Of a stretch of DNA of 64,000 bases, positions 8,044 through 17,190 are shown in pieces. The notes below the pieces were generated by a model, which was not told the origin of the DNA, ran no database searches, and worked only from the letters and a program-made list of their open reading frames with translations. The position numbers and the translations under genes are program-made. The first letter of the stretch is position 1, and the number at the start of each line of letters is the position of its first letter. Source of the stretch: Miltoncostaea sp050249835 (GTDB lineage: Bacteria; Actinomycetota; Thermoleophilia; Miltoncostaeales; Miltoncostaeaceae); NCBI GenBank assembly GCA_050249835.1, contig JBFWPT010000015.1, positions 6,162-70,161 on the forward strand, written 5' to 3'.

Positions 8044-9833
8044 CGAGGACGTTCGGCAAGGTGCTGGTCGCGAACCGCGGCGAGATCGCCATCCGGGTGT
8101 TCCGGACGCTGCGCGAGATGGGCATCGCCTCGGTGGCGGTCTACAGCGAGGTGGACCGCGACGCCGTCTTCGTCTCCCACGCCGACGAGGCGTACCTCAT
8201 CGGGCCGGGGCCCGCGTCCGAGAGCTACCTGAAGGTCCCGGCGATCCTCGAGGTCTGCCGCGAGGCCGGCGTCGACGCGGTCCACCCGGGGTACGGGTTC
8301 CTGGCCGAGAACGCCGGCTTCGCCCGGGCGCTCGGCGAGGCCGGCATCACATGGATCGGCCCGCCGGCCGACGCGATCGACGCGATGGGCTCCAAGACCG
8401 GCGCCCGCGCCCTGATGGACGCGGCGGGCGTCCCGATCGTCCCCGGGGTCACCGAGCCGGTGGCCGACGTCGAGGCCGCGCGCCCGATCGCCGACTCCAT
8501 CGGCTACCCGGTCGCCGTCAAGGCGAGCGCCGGCGGCGGCGGCAAGGGCTTCCGGGTGGCGCTCACCCCGGCCGACCTGGACGACGCGTTCGCCGGGGCC
8601 GTCCGCGAGGGCGAGCGCTTCTTCGCCGACGGCGCCGTGTACCTGGAGCGCTACCTCCCCGAGCCGCGGCATGTGGAGATCCAGATCCTGGCCGACACCC
8701 ACGGGTCGTGCATCTGGCTGGGCGAGCGCGACTGCTCCGTGCAGCGCCGTCACCAGAAGCTCGTGGAGGAGACGCCGAGCCCGGTCGTCTCCGACGACCT
8801 GCGCCGGCGGATGGGCGAGGCGTCGGTGCGCGCCGCCCTGGCGGTCGACTACGCCGGCGCCGGGACCCTGGAGTACCTCGTCTCCGGCGAGGAGTTCTTC
8901 TTCCTGGAGATGAACACCCGCATCCAGGTGGAGCACACGGTCACCGAGGCGGTCACCGGCCTCGACCTGGTGCGCGAGCAGGTGCGCGTGGCGGCCGGCG
9001 AGCCCCTGTCGGTGACCCAGGAGGAGGTGCGCCCGCGCGGCCACGCCTTCGAGTGCCGCATCAACGCGGAGGACGCCGAGAAGCGCTTCCTGCCCTCCCC
9101 CGCCCGCATCACGGCCTACCGGGAGCCGACGGGGCCCGGCGTCCGGGTCGACTCCGGCGTCCGCGCCGGCTCGGAGATCCCCGAGATCTACGACCCGATG
9201 GTGGCGAAGCTCATCACCTGGGACGTCGACCGCGACTCCGCCCGCCGCCGGATGCTGCGCGCGCTGGACGAGTACGTGGTGGAGGGCCCGGCGACGCTCA
9301 TCCCGTTCCACCGCTGGCTGCTGCGGCAGCAGGAGTTCATCGCGGGCGGCGCTTGCCACGCCCAGCTCGCCGCGATGGCCGACGAGCCCACCCCCCTTCC
9401 GGCGGCCGACGGCGCGGCGCCCGCCGCGGCCACCCCCGCCGACGAGGCGCCCGACGCCCCCGAGCTCACCGAGCGCCGCTTCACCGCCGAGGTCGGCGGC
9501 CGGCGCCTGGAGGTCGCGCTGCGCTACGAGGCGCCCGCGGGCGGCGCCGGGCCGGCCGCGCCCGCCCCCAAGAAGGCGAAGGCGAAGAAGGCCTCCGGGC
9601 CCGCGGGGGGCGGCGGCAAGCCCGGCGAGGTGGTGACACCGATGCAGGGGACGATCCTCAAGGTGCTCGTCGAGGTGGGCCAGGCCATCGAGCCGGGCCA
9701 GGTCGTCTGCATCGTCGAGGCGATGAAGATGGAGAACGAGGTCGCCGCCCACGCCGCCGGGACGGTGAAGGAGCTCCGGGTGGCCGAGGGCCAGGGCGTC
9801 CAGGCCGGCGAGGTGCTCGCGATCGTCTCCTGA
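8040..9833 (+). CDS. Acyl-CoA carboxylase alpha subunit: biotin carboxylase fused to BCCP
   Basis: In this 597-aa protein, residues 1-450 are biotin carboxylase: KVLVANRGEIAIRVFR at the start, ATP-grasp loop SAGGGGKGFR, HVEIQIL, and EMNTRIQVEHTVTE. An Ala/Pro- and Lys-rich linker (PAPKKAKAKKASG) leads to a C-terminal biotinyl domain with EAMKMENE. The biotinylated Lys is about residue 563. It carboxylates its own biotin with ATP and bicarbonate and works with the carboxyltransferase gene upstream. GTG 8040 overlaps the epsilon-like gene. The fused BC-BCCP form is typical of Actinobacteria. A strong hairpin follows. Confidence 0.95.
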   Translation: MTRTFGKVLVANRGEIAIRVFRTLREMGIASVAVYSEVDRDAVFVSHADEAYLIGPGPASESYLKVPAILEVCREAGVDAVHPGYGFLAENAGFARALGEAGITWIGPPADAIDAMGSKTGARALMDAAGVPIVPGVTEPVADVEAARPIADSIGYPVAVKASAGGGGKGFRVALTPADLDDAFAGAVREGERFFADGAVYLERYLPEPRHVEIQILADTHGSCIWLGERDCSVQRRHQKLVEETPSPVVSDDLRRRMGEASVRAALAVDYAGAGTLEYLVSGEEFFFLEMNTRIQVEHTVTEAVTGLDLVREQVRVAAGEPLSVTQEEVRPRGHAFECRINAEDAEKRFLPSPARITAYREPTGPGVRVDSGVRAGSEIPEIYDPMVAKLITWDVDRDSARRRMLRALDEYVVEGPATLIPFHRWLLRQQEFIAGGACHAQLAAMADEPTPLPAADGAAPAAATPADEAPDAPELTERRFTAEVGGRRLEVALRYEAPAGGAGPAAPAPKKAKAKKASGPAGGGGKPGEVVTPMQGTILKVLVEVGQAIEPGQVVCIVEAMKMENEVAAHAAGTVKELRVAEGQGVQAGEVLAIVS

Positions 9834-9838
9834 GGCGC

Positions 9839-9868
9839 GGGCCCCTCCCGGCGCGCGCCGGGAGGGGC
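9839..9868. terminator. Bidirectional hairpin terminator
   Basis: A perfect 30-nt palindrome (15-bp GC-rich arms) sits 6 nt after the carboxylase operon stop and 15 nt before the end of the converging secreted-protein gene. There is no T-tract, as is common in high-GC actinobacteria. Confidence 0.7.
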
Positions 9869-9882
9869 CGTGGCGCCGTCCC

Positions 9883-11724
9883 TCAGGAGGCCGGCCGCTG
9901 CGTCCGCAGCGCCGGCGCCAGGTCCGCCGCGCCGACGGAGCCGGGCGCGAAGTCGCTCCCGCTCAGCCCGCGCGACAGGCGGTCGATGAGCGCGTTGGAG
10001 CGCCGGACGGCGGCCTGCGAGATGCGCTGGTTGATGCGCAGCTGCGCGACCGTCGCCTCCACCCGGCCGCCGGACCCCGCCGACCCCGCGGCGACGCGGG
10101 TGACCGAGGCCGGCGCCGCCGGGGCGGCCGAGGTGCCCGTCACCGCGATGCCCGGCACGAGCTTGCCGGCCGTCAGCGCGCCGTCGGCGAGGTCCCCGCC
10201 GGTCAGGCCGGCGTCGAGGCGCGCCTGGAGCGCGTTGGAACGCCGGACGGCCGCCTGCGAGATGCGCTGGTTGATGAGCAGCTGCTCGGGGGAGAGCTCG
10301 ACCGTGCCCGTCGCGGAGCCCGACGCGCGGGCGACCGTGAAGGGGCGCGGCGTGGCCGGCTCGGCCGCGGCCGTGGTCCCGGCGGTGCCGAAGGTGACGC
10401 CCCGGAAGGCCGTCGCCGCGAAGGCGCGGCCACAGAGGTCCCGGGTGGCGATGCCGGCGTCCAGCCACGCCTGCACGGCGTTCGACCGCCGCACCGCCGC
10501 CTGGGAGATCCGCTGGTTGATGAGGAGCTGCGCCGGCCGCAGGCGGATGGTGCCCGAGGAGCCCGAGGCGGCGGCGCGGGCCGGGACCGTGGCGCACAGC
10601 GCCCCGGACCCGGACGTCCCCCCGGACGGCGGGACCGGCGAGGGCGTGGCCGCCGTCGTGAACGCGCTCGTGGCCGGGTTGGTCAGCGCGTGGCCGCTGG
10701 TGTCGGTCGCCCCGGCGCCCACCGACACGACGTAGCGCGTGCCCGGCTGCAGCGCGGCCGACGGCGTGAAGGTCGCCACCGTGCCGTCGCCGCCGAGGGT
10801 GACCGTCCCCGCGACCGGCGCGCCGGGCGACCCCTCGGGCTCGAGCGTGAACGCCGTCGTGAGGCTGCCCGCGTCCATGGGCTGGTCGAAGGTGGCGGTC
10901 ACGGCCCCGGCCGCCGGCACGCCCGATGCGCCGCCCGCGGGGGTGACGCCCACGAGGGCCGGGGGCACGTCCACGCGGACCATGTCGTAGCCCACCGTGA
11001 ACGGGGTCGCCGAGCCGGAATGGGTGCTGATGATCCCCGCCCACACCTCCTCCCCGGCCGCGGCCGCCAGCGCGAACGACCCGATCGGCTGCCAGTTGGC
11101 GTCGCCGAAGGCGAACTCGCCCGTCACGGTGCCGTCCGGGGCGACCGTGAGGCGCAGGTCGATCGCCTCGGCCGCCGGGAGGCCCACGACGCCCTTCTGA
11201 ACCGTCTCGAACGGATCGCCGGGGTCCTGGGCGAGGCGCTCGACGAGCGCCTGCATCTGGTCGGCGCCACCGGCGCTCTTGCGGACGACGGCCTTGACGT
11301 AGTTGTTCTGGTCGGTGCCGACCATGATCCCCGCGCTCTGCAGTGGCTGGGTCAGGTCGAGCGGGGCGGCGATCCGCGTCTCGACGACGTAGCCGCCGCT
11401 GCCGTCGACCTTCACGGCGAGGGCGTTGTCCTGTGAGCTCGGGCTCGCCGCGGCGTCGCCGGAGGTCGTGGTGACCTTCAGCAGCCCGGGCGCCGCCGTG
11501 TCGAGCAGCAGGTTCGCGGGCACCGAGCCCGACCCGCCGAGTGTGCCGGTGAAGCCGGTGCCGGCGCCGGCGGAGTCGGGCAGCGTGCCGTCGACCGCCG
11601 CGCCGAAGTCGAGCGTCGTGTCGGGGGCGCCGAGCACGGGCGCCGACGCGCCCGCGATGAGCGCCGCCGCGAGCGCGCCGGTGCCGAACGCGCGCACGGG
11701 CCTCTGCCACGGTCTCTGGGCCAT
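9883..11724 (-). CDS. Secreted protein: ConA-like domain, Ig-like domain and three NQRI repeats
   Basis: This 613-aa protein starts with a signal peptide (cleavage near APVLGA-AP). Residues about 38-260 form a lectin/laminin-G-like module seen also in three other proteins of this window (LDFGAAVDGTLPD, later QSAGIMVGTDQNNYVKAV). Residues about 265-365 form an SbsA/Big_5-type bacterial Ig-like domain (VTPAGGASGVP, TATFDQPMDAGS). After a Pro/Ser/Gly linker, residues 393-613 carry three copies of a repeat with a period of about 81 residues and a core of INQRISQAAVRRSNA. The first copy has a Cys (RDLCG), with another Cys just upstream (GALCATV), suggesting a disulfide. ATG 11724 follows GAGGAGAGGA. 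An extracellular structural or glycan-binding role is likely; the repeat is not one I can name. Confidence 0.85.
   Translation of the reverse strand: MAQRPWQRPVRAFGTGALAAALIAGASAPVLGAPDTTLDFGAAVDGTLPDSAGAGTGFTGTLGGSGSVPANLLLDTAAPGLLKVTTTSGDAAASPSSQDNALAVKVDGSGGYVVETRIAAPLDLTQPLQSAGIMVGTDQNNYVKAVVRKSAGGADQMQALVERLAQDPGDPFETVQKGVVGLPAAEAIDLRLTVAPDGTVTGEFAFGDANWQPIGSFALAAAAGEEVWAGIISTHSGSATPFTVGYDMVRVDVPPALVGVTPAGGASGVPAAGAVTATFDQPMDAGSLTTAFTLEPEGSPGAPVAGTVTLGGDGTVATFTPSAALQPGTRYVVSVGAGATDTSGHALTNPATSAFTTAATPSPVPPSGGTSGSGALCATVPARAAASGSSGTIRLRPAQLLINQRISQAAVRRSNAVQAWLDAGIATRDLCGRAFAATAFRGVTFGTAGTTAAAEPATPRPFTVARASGSATGTVELSPEQLLINQRISQAAVRRSNALQARLDAGLTGGDLADGALTAGKLVPGIAVTGTSAAPAAPASVTRVAAGSAGSGGRVEATVAQLRINQRISQAAVRRSNALIDRLSRGLSGSDFAPGSVGAADLAPALRTQRPAS
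9886..10548 (-). repeat. Three tandem protein repeats of about 81 aa with NQRI core
   Basis: Residues 393-474, 475-554 and 555-613 of the encoded protein each start with a QLxINQRI helix, then QAAVRRSNA, then GL(T/S)GxD(L/F), and end in an Ala/Pro/Thr linker. Copies differ outside the core, so this is an old duplication, not a recent DNA-level repeat. The same unit occurs at 36358-36984. Confidence 0.8.
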
Positions 11725-11952
11725 GGGTGAACCGTCCTCTCCTCGGTTTCCCCTCCAGTCCCGCCCGCGCCGGGTCGGATCGCAACCCGGCGCGTCGTCC
11801 ACGAACGTGGTGTCGCGCGGGAACATCCGATGCCGGGCGGTTCGGCCAGGGTCCGCGTGCCAATCCCCCTCCGGCGGGGGGCGGCGAAGGGCCCCGGGAC
11901 GCCCTACCGTGCGTGGGACAGCGGACCCACCCCCCACCGCGAGGCGCCACCG

Positions 11953-13149
11953 TTGAGGATCCTGTTCGTCACCCCCTACCTGCCGATCGCGCCCAAGATG
12001 CGCCCCTTCGGCTTCATCACCCGCCTGGCCGAGCGTCACGAGATCGACCTGGTCGCGCTGGAGAAGCCCGCGACCGCCCAGGCGGCGGAGGGCTCGGCCC
12101 AGCTCGCCGAGCTGCGCGAGCGGTGCGCCTCGGTGACGATCGTGCCGCTCGAGAAGACGCGGGCCCTGCGCAACTGCCTCACGGCGCTCCCCTCCCGGGA
12201 GCCCCTGCGGGTCGCCTACTGCCGCACCCCGGCCTTCGAGGAGGAGATCACCCGCCGGCTGCGCACCGGCCGCTACGACGTGCTCCACGTCGACCGCGAG
12301 CGCCTCGCCGGCATCGGCCGCCTCGCGCAGGGGACCGGCGTGCGGACGCTGCTCGACTACTGCGACGCGGTGTCGGACTACAACCGCAACGCGGCCGCCG
12401 CGGTGGGCCGCCTGGACCAGCGCATCATCCTGAGCGAGGACACGCGCCGCATGGTGCGGTGGGAGCGGGACGTGCGGCCGCTGTTCGACGCCGCCATCGT
12501 CACCAGCCCGGCGGACCGGCGGGCGCTGGGCGGCGGGGGCGTGCCCGACGTCACGGTCGTCCCGATCGGCGTGGACCTCGACGCCTTCGCGCCCGACGAC
12601 ACGCCGGAGATCCCGGGGCGCCTCGTCTTCGTGGGCTCGATGTCGTACCTGCCGAACGTCGACGCGGCCCACTTCCTGGCGAAGGAGGTGCTGCCCGCGG
12701 TGCGCCGTCACCGTCCGGAGGCGACCCTGGCGCTCGTCGGCGCGGAGCCCGAGAAGTCGGTCCTGGCGCTCGGCGAGCTGCCCGGCGTGACGGTCACCGG
12801 GATGGTGCCCGCCGTGCAGCCCTGGATGCGCGAGGCCGAGCTCATCGTGACCCCGCTGCGCATCGGGGGCGGCTTCCCGCAGAAGCTCGCCGAGGCGATG
12901 GCGATGGGGAAGGCCGTGCTCGCGAACCCCGAGGTGGCGGCGGGCCTCGACGTGGCCCACGGCCGGGAGCTGGAGATCGCGACCCGCGCCGGCTTCGCCG
13001 ATGCCGTCGTCGACCTGCTCGGGGACCCCGGCCGGCGCGCGGCGCTGGGCGCGAGCGCCCGGCGGTTCGCCGAGGACACCCTGGAGTGGGCCCCGGTGAT
13101 GGACCTGCTGGAGAGCCTCTACCGCGCCGAGGCGCCCGCCGTCGCCTAG
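11953..13149 (+). CDS. Family-4-like glycosyltransferase
   Basis: This 398-aa GT-B fold transferase begins RILFVTPYLPIAPKMRPFGF. The C-terminal Rossmann half carries RLVFVGSMSYLPNVDAAHFL, and a donor-binding region ELIVTPLRIGGGFPQKLAEAMAMGKAVLA contains the E.....GKAV element typical of GT4. It resembles PEP-CTERM/EPS-associated sugar transferases. The start is taken as TTG 11953 directly before RILFV; upstream in-frame codons encode non-conserved sequence. A possible -10 TACCGT lies at 11905. The gene stands alone between two minus-strand secreted-protein genes. The sugar and acceptor are unknown. Confidence 0.85.
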   Translation: MRILFVTPYLPIAPKMRPFGFITRLAERHEIDLVALEKPATAQAAEGSAQLAELRERCASVTIVPLEKTRALRNCLTALPSREPLRVAYCRTPAFEEEITRRLRTGRYDVLHVDRERLAGIGRLAQGTGVRTLLDYCDAVSDYNRNAAAAVGRLDQRIILSEDTRRMVRWERDVRPLFDAAIVTSPADRRALGGGGVPDVTVVPIGVDLDAFAPDDTPEIPGRLVFVGSMSYLPNVDAAHFLAKEVLPAVRRHRPEATLALVGAEPEKSVLALGELPGVTVTGMVPAVQPWMREAELIVTPLRIGGGFPQKLAEAMAMGKAVLANPEVAAGLDVAHGRELEIATRAGFADAVVDLLGDPGRRAALGASARRFAEDTLEWAPVMDLLESLYRAEAPAVA

Positions 13150-13164
13150 GAGCCTGGCGGCGCC

Positions 13165-14592
13165 CTACCGGTTGAGGCGCCGCACCTTGACGTCGCCGGA
13201 GGGCCGCAGCACCACGAGCCAGGTGCGCGGGGCCAGCAGGCCCGCCGCCACGGGCTTCGGCATCACCCGGACGACCATCACGCCGGCCTTGCGCCGGGCC
13301 AGCCGCAGCACCCCGCGCTTCGGGAAGCGCGTCGTCTGGCCCACCTGGACCGTGGCCAGGCCGGCCAGGCCGCGGAGCCGGAGCGTCACGCGCCCCGCGG
13401 GACGGTTCCAGGCGGCCCGCAGGCCCGTCGCGGCGCCGCGCAGGTTCGCCTTCGGGAGCCTCGGCCCGGGCAGGCCGCCGCCGGCCGCCGTCGCGAGCGA
13501 GGCCGTGCGGAACGTGCTCTGGGCGGCGGCCTGCAGCCCGTAGCCGCTGGCGTCGGTCGCCGATGTGCCCACTGAGACGGCGTAGGGCGTCCCCGGGTCG
13601 AGCGGGGCCGTGGGCGTGAGCGTCGCCGTGCGCCCGTCCGCCGCGAGCGTCACGACCAGCGGCACCCGGGCGCCGTCGGTGCCGCGCACGAGGGCCACCG
13701 CCGGCGGCACGGTGCCCGGCGCCATGGCGTCGGAGAAGGTCACGACGACGCCGGCGCGCACCGGCACCCCGGTCGCGCCCTGGGCCGGGAACACGCCGTC
13801 GACCGTCGGCGGGGTGTCGAGGACGAAGTCCGTGTAGCGGGCCGTCCAGGGCGCGCCGCCCGCGGGATCCGTCGTGATGATCCCGGCCGTGAGGCCCGGT
13901 GAGGTCAGGATGTCGGTCACGACGGCCTGCCTCTGGGTGTGCAGCGGCACGAGGGGCCCGTCGTTGACGGCGAACAGGGCGCGCACGGACGACGCCGAGA
14001 CGTCGACCTCCAGCCGCAGCCGGACGCGGGTCGCGGCGCCCGACCCGATGGAGGAGACCCCCCGGGTCTGCTGGGCGGCCATCGAGTTCCGCCGCTCGAC
14101 GCGGAGCTGCAGGCCGTCGGCGCCCGCGTTCTGGCGGGCGACGAGCTTCAGGTAGTCGATCTGGTTCAAGCCGACGTGCAGGCCGCCGGACTGGCCGTTC
14201 TGGACCAGGCCGAGCGGCCCGACCAGGGTGGCCTCCACGGCGAAGTCCACGCCGGACTCGACGGGGACCGCGAGCGCGTTCTCCTGGTCCGACCCGGTCG
14301 CGGCGGCGGCGTCCCCCGGGGTCGCGAGCACGGAGAGCACGGCGTCCTGGCCGGCGTTGGTGAGGAGCAGCTTCGAGGGGACCAGCCCGGTCGTGCCGAG
14401 CCGGGGGCTCAGGACGGCGCTGAACCCGGTGCCGAGGCCGGCGGCGTCGGGGATCGTGCCGGGCACGGGGGCGCCGAAGTCGAGGCGCGTGTCCGGCGCG
14501 GCCGACGCCATCCCCACGGGAACGGTGAGCGCCGCGGCGGCGAGCGCCGCGACCGCGCGGGCGTGCTGCGCGCGGGGCGCTCGTCGGGGCAT
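13165..14592 (-). CDS. Secreted protein with ConA-like and Ig-like domains
   Basis: This 475-aa paralogue of the 613-aa gene at 9.9-11.7 kb lacks the NQRI repeats. A signal peptide (ending VGMASA) is followed by the ConA-like module (LDFGAPVPGTIPDAAGLGTGF, then NGQSGGLHVGLNQIDYLKLVARQ). A Big_5-like Ig domain follows (VFPAQGATGVPVRA, TFSDAMAPGT). The C-terminal 100 residues are basic and beta-rich (VTLRLRGLAGLATVQVGQTTRFP). It is probably an extracellular or wall-associated protein. ATG 14592 has a weak -10-like GATGGT 6 nt upstream and no Shine-Dalgarno sequence, so it may be leaderless. Confidence 0.8.
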   Translation of the reverse strand: MPRRAPRAQHARAVAALAAAALTVPVGMASAAPDTRLDFGAPVPGTIPDAAGLGTGFSAVLSPRLGTTGLVPSKLLLTNAGQDAVLSVLATPGDAAAATGSDQENALAVPVESGVDFAVEATLVGPLGLVQNGQSGGLHVGLNQIDYLKLVARQNAGADGLQLRVERRNSMAAQQTRGVSSIGSGAATRVRLRLEVDVSASSVRALFAVNDGPLVPLHTQRQAVVTDILTSPGLTAGIITTDPAGGAPWTARYTDFVLDTPPTVDGVFPAQGATGVPVRAGVVVTFSDAMAPGTVPPAVALVRGTDGARVPLVVTLAADGRTATLTPTAPLDPGTPYAVSVGTSATDASGYGLQAAAQSTFRTASLATAAGGGLPGPRLPKANLRGAATGLRAAWNRPAGRVTLRLRGLAGLATVQVGQTTRFPKRGVLRLARRKAGVMVVRVMPKPVAAGLLAPRTWLVVLRPSGDVKVRRLNR

Positions 14593-14770
14593 GGCGGCAC
14601 CATCCCACGCGCGTCCCCCGCTCCGCGAGCGCCGTCCGGGGAGTCCGTCCCTGACCGTGGGTGCAGGCCCGCGGGCGGGCCCCGGAGCGGACCGGCGCCG
14701 GCAGGTAGGATGGCCGGCGGCCGTCGTCCGGGTTGACGCGCGGCCGTCCCGTCAGCGACCAGAGGCGACT

Positions 14771-15919
14771 GTGGATCTCTTCGAGTACCAAGGTAAGCAG
14801 CTCTTCGCGCGCACCGGCATCCCGGTGCCGTCCGGCGAGGTGGCCGAGACGCCCGAGCAGGCGCGCGCCGCGGCCGAGAAGATCGGCGGCAGGGTCGTCG
14901 TGAAGGCCCAGGTCCAGATCGGCGGCCGCGGCAAGGCCGGCGGCATCCAGCTGGCCGACGGGCCGGACGAGGCCGAGGCCCGCGCGCGCGACATCCTGGG
15001 CATGGACATCCGCGGGCACACGGTCCACCGCGTGTGGATCGAGGCCGCGTCGGAGATCCAGAAGGAGTACTACGCGTCGGTCACCTTCGACCGCGGCGCG
15101 AAGAAGCCCCTGGTCATGCTCTCGGCGGTCGGCGGCGTGGACATCGAGGAGGTCGCCGCCTCCCAGCCGGAGAAGCTCGCGCGGCTGCACGTCGACCCGC
15201 TGACCGGCTTCCAGGCCCACCACGCCCGCTGGCTCGCCTACCACGCGGAGATCGACGCGGGCGCCATCAAGGGCGTCGTCGACATCCTGCAGCGCCTGTA
15301 CGCCGGCTTCGTCGCGTCCGACGCGATGCTGATGGAGATCAACCCGCTCATCTGGACCACCGACGGGCAGGTCATCGCCCTGGACGCCAAGGTCACGATC
15401 GACGGCAACGCGCTCTACCGCCACCCCGACCTCGCGGAGCTCAAGGAGAGCACCACCGAGGACCCGCAGGAGCGGATGGCCCAGGAGAAGGGCGTCACCT
15501 ACGTCAAGCTGGACGGCGACGTCGGCATCCTCGGCAACGGCGCCGGGCTCGTGATGAGCACGCTGGACGTCGTGGCCCTGGCCGGCGGCCGCCCCGCGAA
15601 CTTCCTGGACGCGGGCGGCGGCTCCAAGGCCGACGAGGTGGTCGCGGCGCTCGAGGTGCTGCTGTCCGACCCGAAGGTGAAGGCGCTCCTCGTCAACATC
15701 TTCGGCGGCATCACCCGCTGCGACGAGGTGGCCGAGGGCCTGCTGACCGCGCTCGACCGGCTCGGGACGACGCTGCCGATCGTCGTGCGCCTGGACGGCA
15801 CCAACGAGGAGGAGGGGCGCGCGATCATCCGCGACCGCGCGCCGGACAACGTGGTGGTGGAGGCGACGATGCTGTCAGCCGCCCGACGAGCCGTCGAGCT
15901 CGCGAAGGAGGCCGCATGA
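14771..15919 (+). CDS. sucC: Succinyl-CoA synthetase (ADP/GDP-forming) beta subunit
   Basis: This 382-aa TCA-cycle enzyme subunit forms succinate and ATP/GTP from succinyl-CoA together with SucD. It begins MDLFEYQGKQLFARTGIPVP, has ATP-grasp segments KAQVQIGGRGKAGG and EINPLI, and the CoA-ligase half LVNIFGGITRCDEVA. Length is usual for the family. GTG 14771 is the family start. A possible -10 TAGGAT at 14707-14712 would give a leader of about 50 nt. The stop overlaps the sucD ATG by 4 nt. Confidence 0.97.
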   Translation: MDLFEYQGKQLFARTGIPVPSGEVAETPEQARAAAEKIGGRVVVKAQVQIGGRGKAGGIQLADGPDEAEARARDILGMDIRGHTVHRVWIEAASEIQKEYYASVTFDRGAKKPLVMLSAVGGVDIEEVAASQPEKLARLHVDPLTGFQAHHARWLAYHAEIDAGAIKGVVDILQRLYAGFVASDAMLMEINPLIWTTDGQVIALDAKVTIDGNALYRHPDLAELKESTTEDPQERMAQEKGVTYVKLDGDVGILGNGAGLVMSTLDVVALAGGRPANFLDAGGGSKADEVVAALEVLLSDPKVKALLVNIFGGITRCDEVAEGLLTALDRLGTTLPIVVRLDGTNEEEGRAIIRDRAPDNVVVEATMLSAARRAVELAKEAA

Positions 15920-16785
15920 GCATCCTGGTCGACAAGGACACCAAGCTGGTGGTGCAGGGCATCACCGGCCGCGAGGGCGCGTTCCACGCGACCCGCAACA
16001 AGGCGTACGGCACCAACGTGGTCGCCGGCGTCACCCCCGGCAAGGCCGGCCAGGACGTCGAGGGCATCCCGGTGTTCAACACCGTCGCCGATGCCGTGTC
16101 CGAGACCGGCGCGAACACCGCGATGGTGTTCGTCCCGCCGCGCTTCGCGACCGACGCCCTCTTCGAGGCCATCGAGAGCGGCGTGGAGACGATCGTCTGC
16201 ATCACCGAGGGCATCCCCGCCCACGACATGATGCGCGTCTACACCCACCTGCGCCGCGGCGACCAGGTCCTCATCGGCCCGAACTGCCCGGGCGCCATCT
16301 CGCCGGGCGTCGCCTCGGTCGGGATCATGCCGACCCAGGTGTTCTCGCCGGGCCGCGTCGGCCTCGTGAGCCGCTCCGGCACGCTGACCTACCAGATCTC
16401 GAAGGAGCTGGCGCTCTTCGACATCGGCCAGAGCACCGTCGTCGGCATCGGCGGCGACCCGGTCGTTGGCAGCTCGTTCATCGACATCCTGTCGCGCTTC
16501 GAGGCGGACCCCGAGACCGACCTGGTGGTCATGGTCGGCGAGATCGGCGGGGCCGAGGAGGAGAAGGCGGCGGAGTACATCGCCGAGAACATGAGCACCC
16601 CGGTCGTGGCCTACATCGCCGGCTTCCAGGCGCCGCCCGGCAAGCAGATGGGGCACGCGGGCGCGATCATCACCGGCTCGTCCGGCACCGCCCAGGCCAA
16701 GAAGGACGCCCTGGAGGCGAAGGGCGTGCGCGTGGGGACCAACCCCACGGAGGTCGCCGAGCTCGTGAAGGAGCGGCTCGGCTAG
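15916..16785 (+). CDS. sucD: Succinyl-CoA synthetase alpha subunit
   Basis: This 289-aa subunit binds CoA and carries the phosphohistidine. It shows VQGITGREGAFHA, GPNCPGAISPG, the CoA/phosphate loop SRSGTLTYQ, GIGGDPVVGSSF, and the active-site segment MGHAGAIITG with the phosphorylated His near residue 245. It is coupled to sucC. The stop codon lies inside a 9-bp hairpin shared with the convergent small gene. Confidence 0.97.
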   Translation: MSILVDKDTKLVVQGITGREGAFHATRNKAYGTNVVAGVTPGKAGQDVEGIPVFNTVADAVSETGANTAMVFVPPRFATDALFEAIESGVETIVCITEGIPAHDMMRVYTHLRRGDQVLIGPNCPGAISPGVASVGIMPTQVFSPGRVGLVSRSGTLTYQISKELALFDIGQSTVVGIGGDPVVGSSFIDILSRFEADPETDLVVMVGEIGGAEEEKAAEYIAENMSTPVVAYIAGFQAPPGKQMGHAGAIITGSSGTAQAKKDALEAKGVRVGTNPTEVAELVKERLG

Positions 16786-16797
16786 TACCTAGCCGAG
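16777..16797. terminator. Short hairpin containing both convergent stop codons
   Basis: A 9-bp perfect stem (CTCGGCTAG / CTAGCCGAG) with a 3-nt loop. The sucD TAG and the opposing gene's TAG are both part of the stem, so the same palindrome closes two genes and may terminate in both directions. Confidence 0.5.
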
Positions 16798-16983
16798 GAT
16801 CTGGACCGCGGCCCAGATGGCCGCGGTCCAGACGGCGATCGAGAAGAGCAGCGCGGCCGCCAGCGCAAGGACCGGCACCGGGTCGTAGGGCCCGGTCCGC
16901 GTCCGGACCCGGGCGAGTGCCCGTTGGTGCAGAGCTCGGGGGGCGTCGATCGAGCCCGCCGCGACATCCGAGTCGGGGCTCAT
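16789..16983 (-). CDS. Small single-pass membrane protein, 64 aa
   Basis: The N-terminal 35 residues are hydrophilic (SPDSDVAAGSIDAPRAL and RTRTGPYDPV). A single C-terminal transmembrane helix follows (VLALAAALLFSIAVWTAAIWAAV). No family is recognised. The gene is supported by its TACGGT -10 element placed 7 nt before the ATG (leaderless) and by a stop shared within a hairpin with sucD. Confidence 0.6.
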   Translation of the reverse strand: MSPDSDVAAGSIDAPRALHQRALARVRTRTGPYDPVPVLALAAALLFSIAVWTAAIWAAVQILG

Positions 16984-16990
16984 CGGCGCG

Positions 16991-16996
16991 ACCGTA
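16991..16996 (-). promoter_or_regulatory. -10 element of a leaderless promoter
   Basis: TACGGT on the minus strand, 7 nt before the ATG at 16983, with no ribosome-binding site between. Confidence 0.45.
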
Positions 16997-17190
16997 GCAA
17001 GCGCGCGGTGGTGGGCATGGCCCGTCTATTCCACGTTTTGCGAGCTTCTACTCCTCAGCCGCGCAGACGGGTGATGTCCCCGGCCGCCCCGGTGGCGATT
17101 CCGGCGGAATAGCTTCTCAGACGGTCAACTCTGACCGCGGGAGGCGATGGCCGGATCCGACGAGGACGCCGCCCGTCGGACCTCGGCGGC

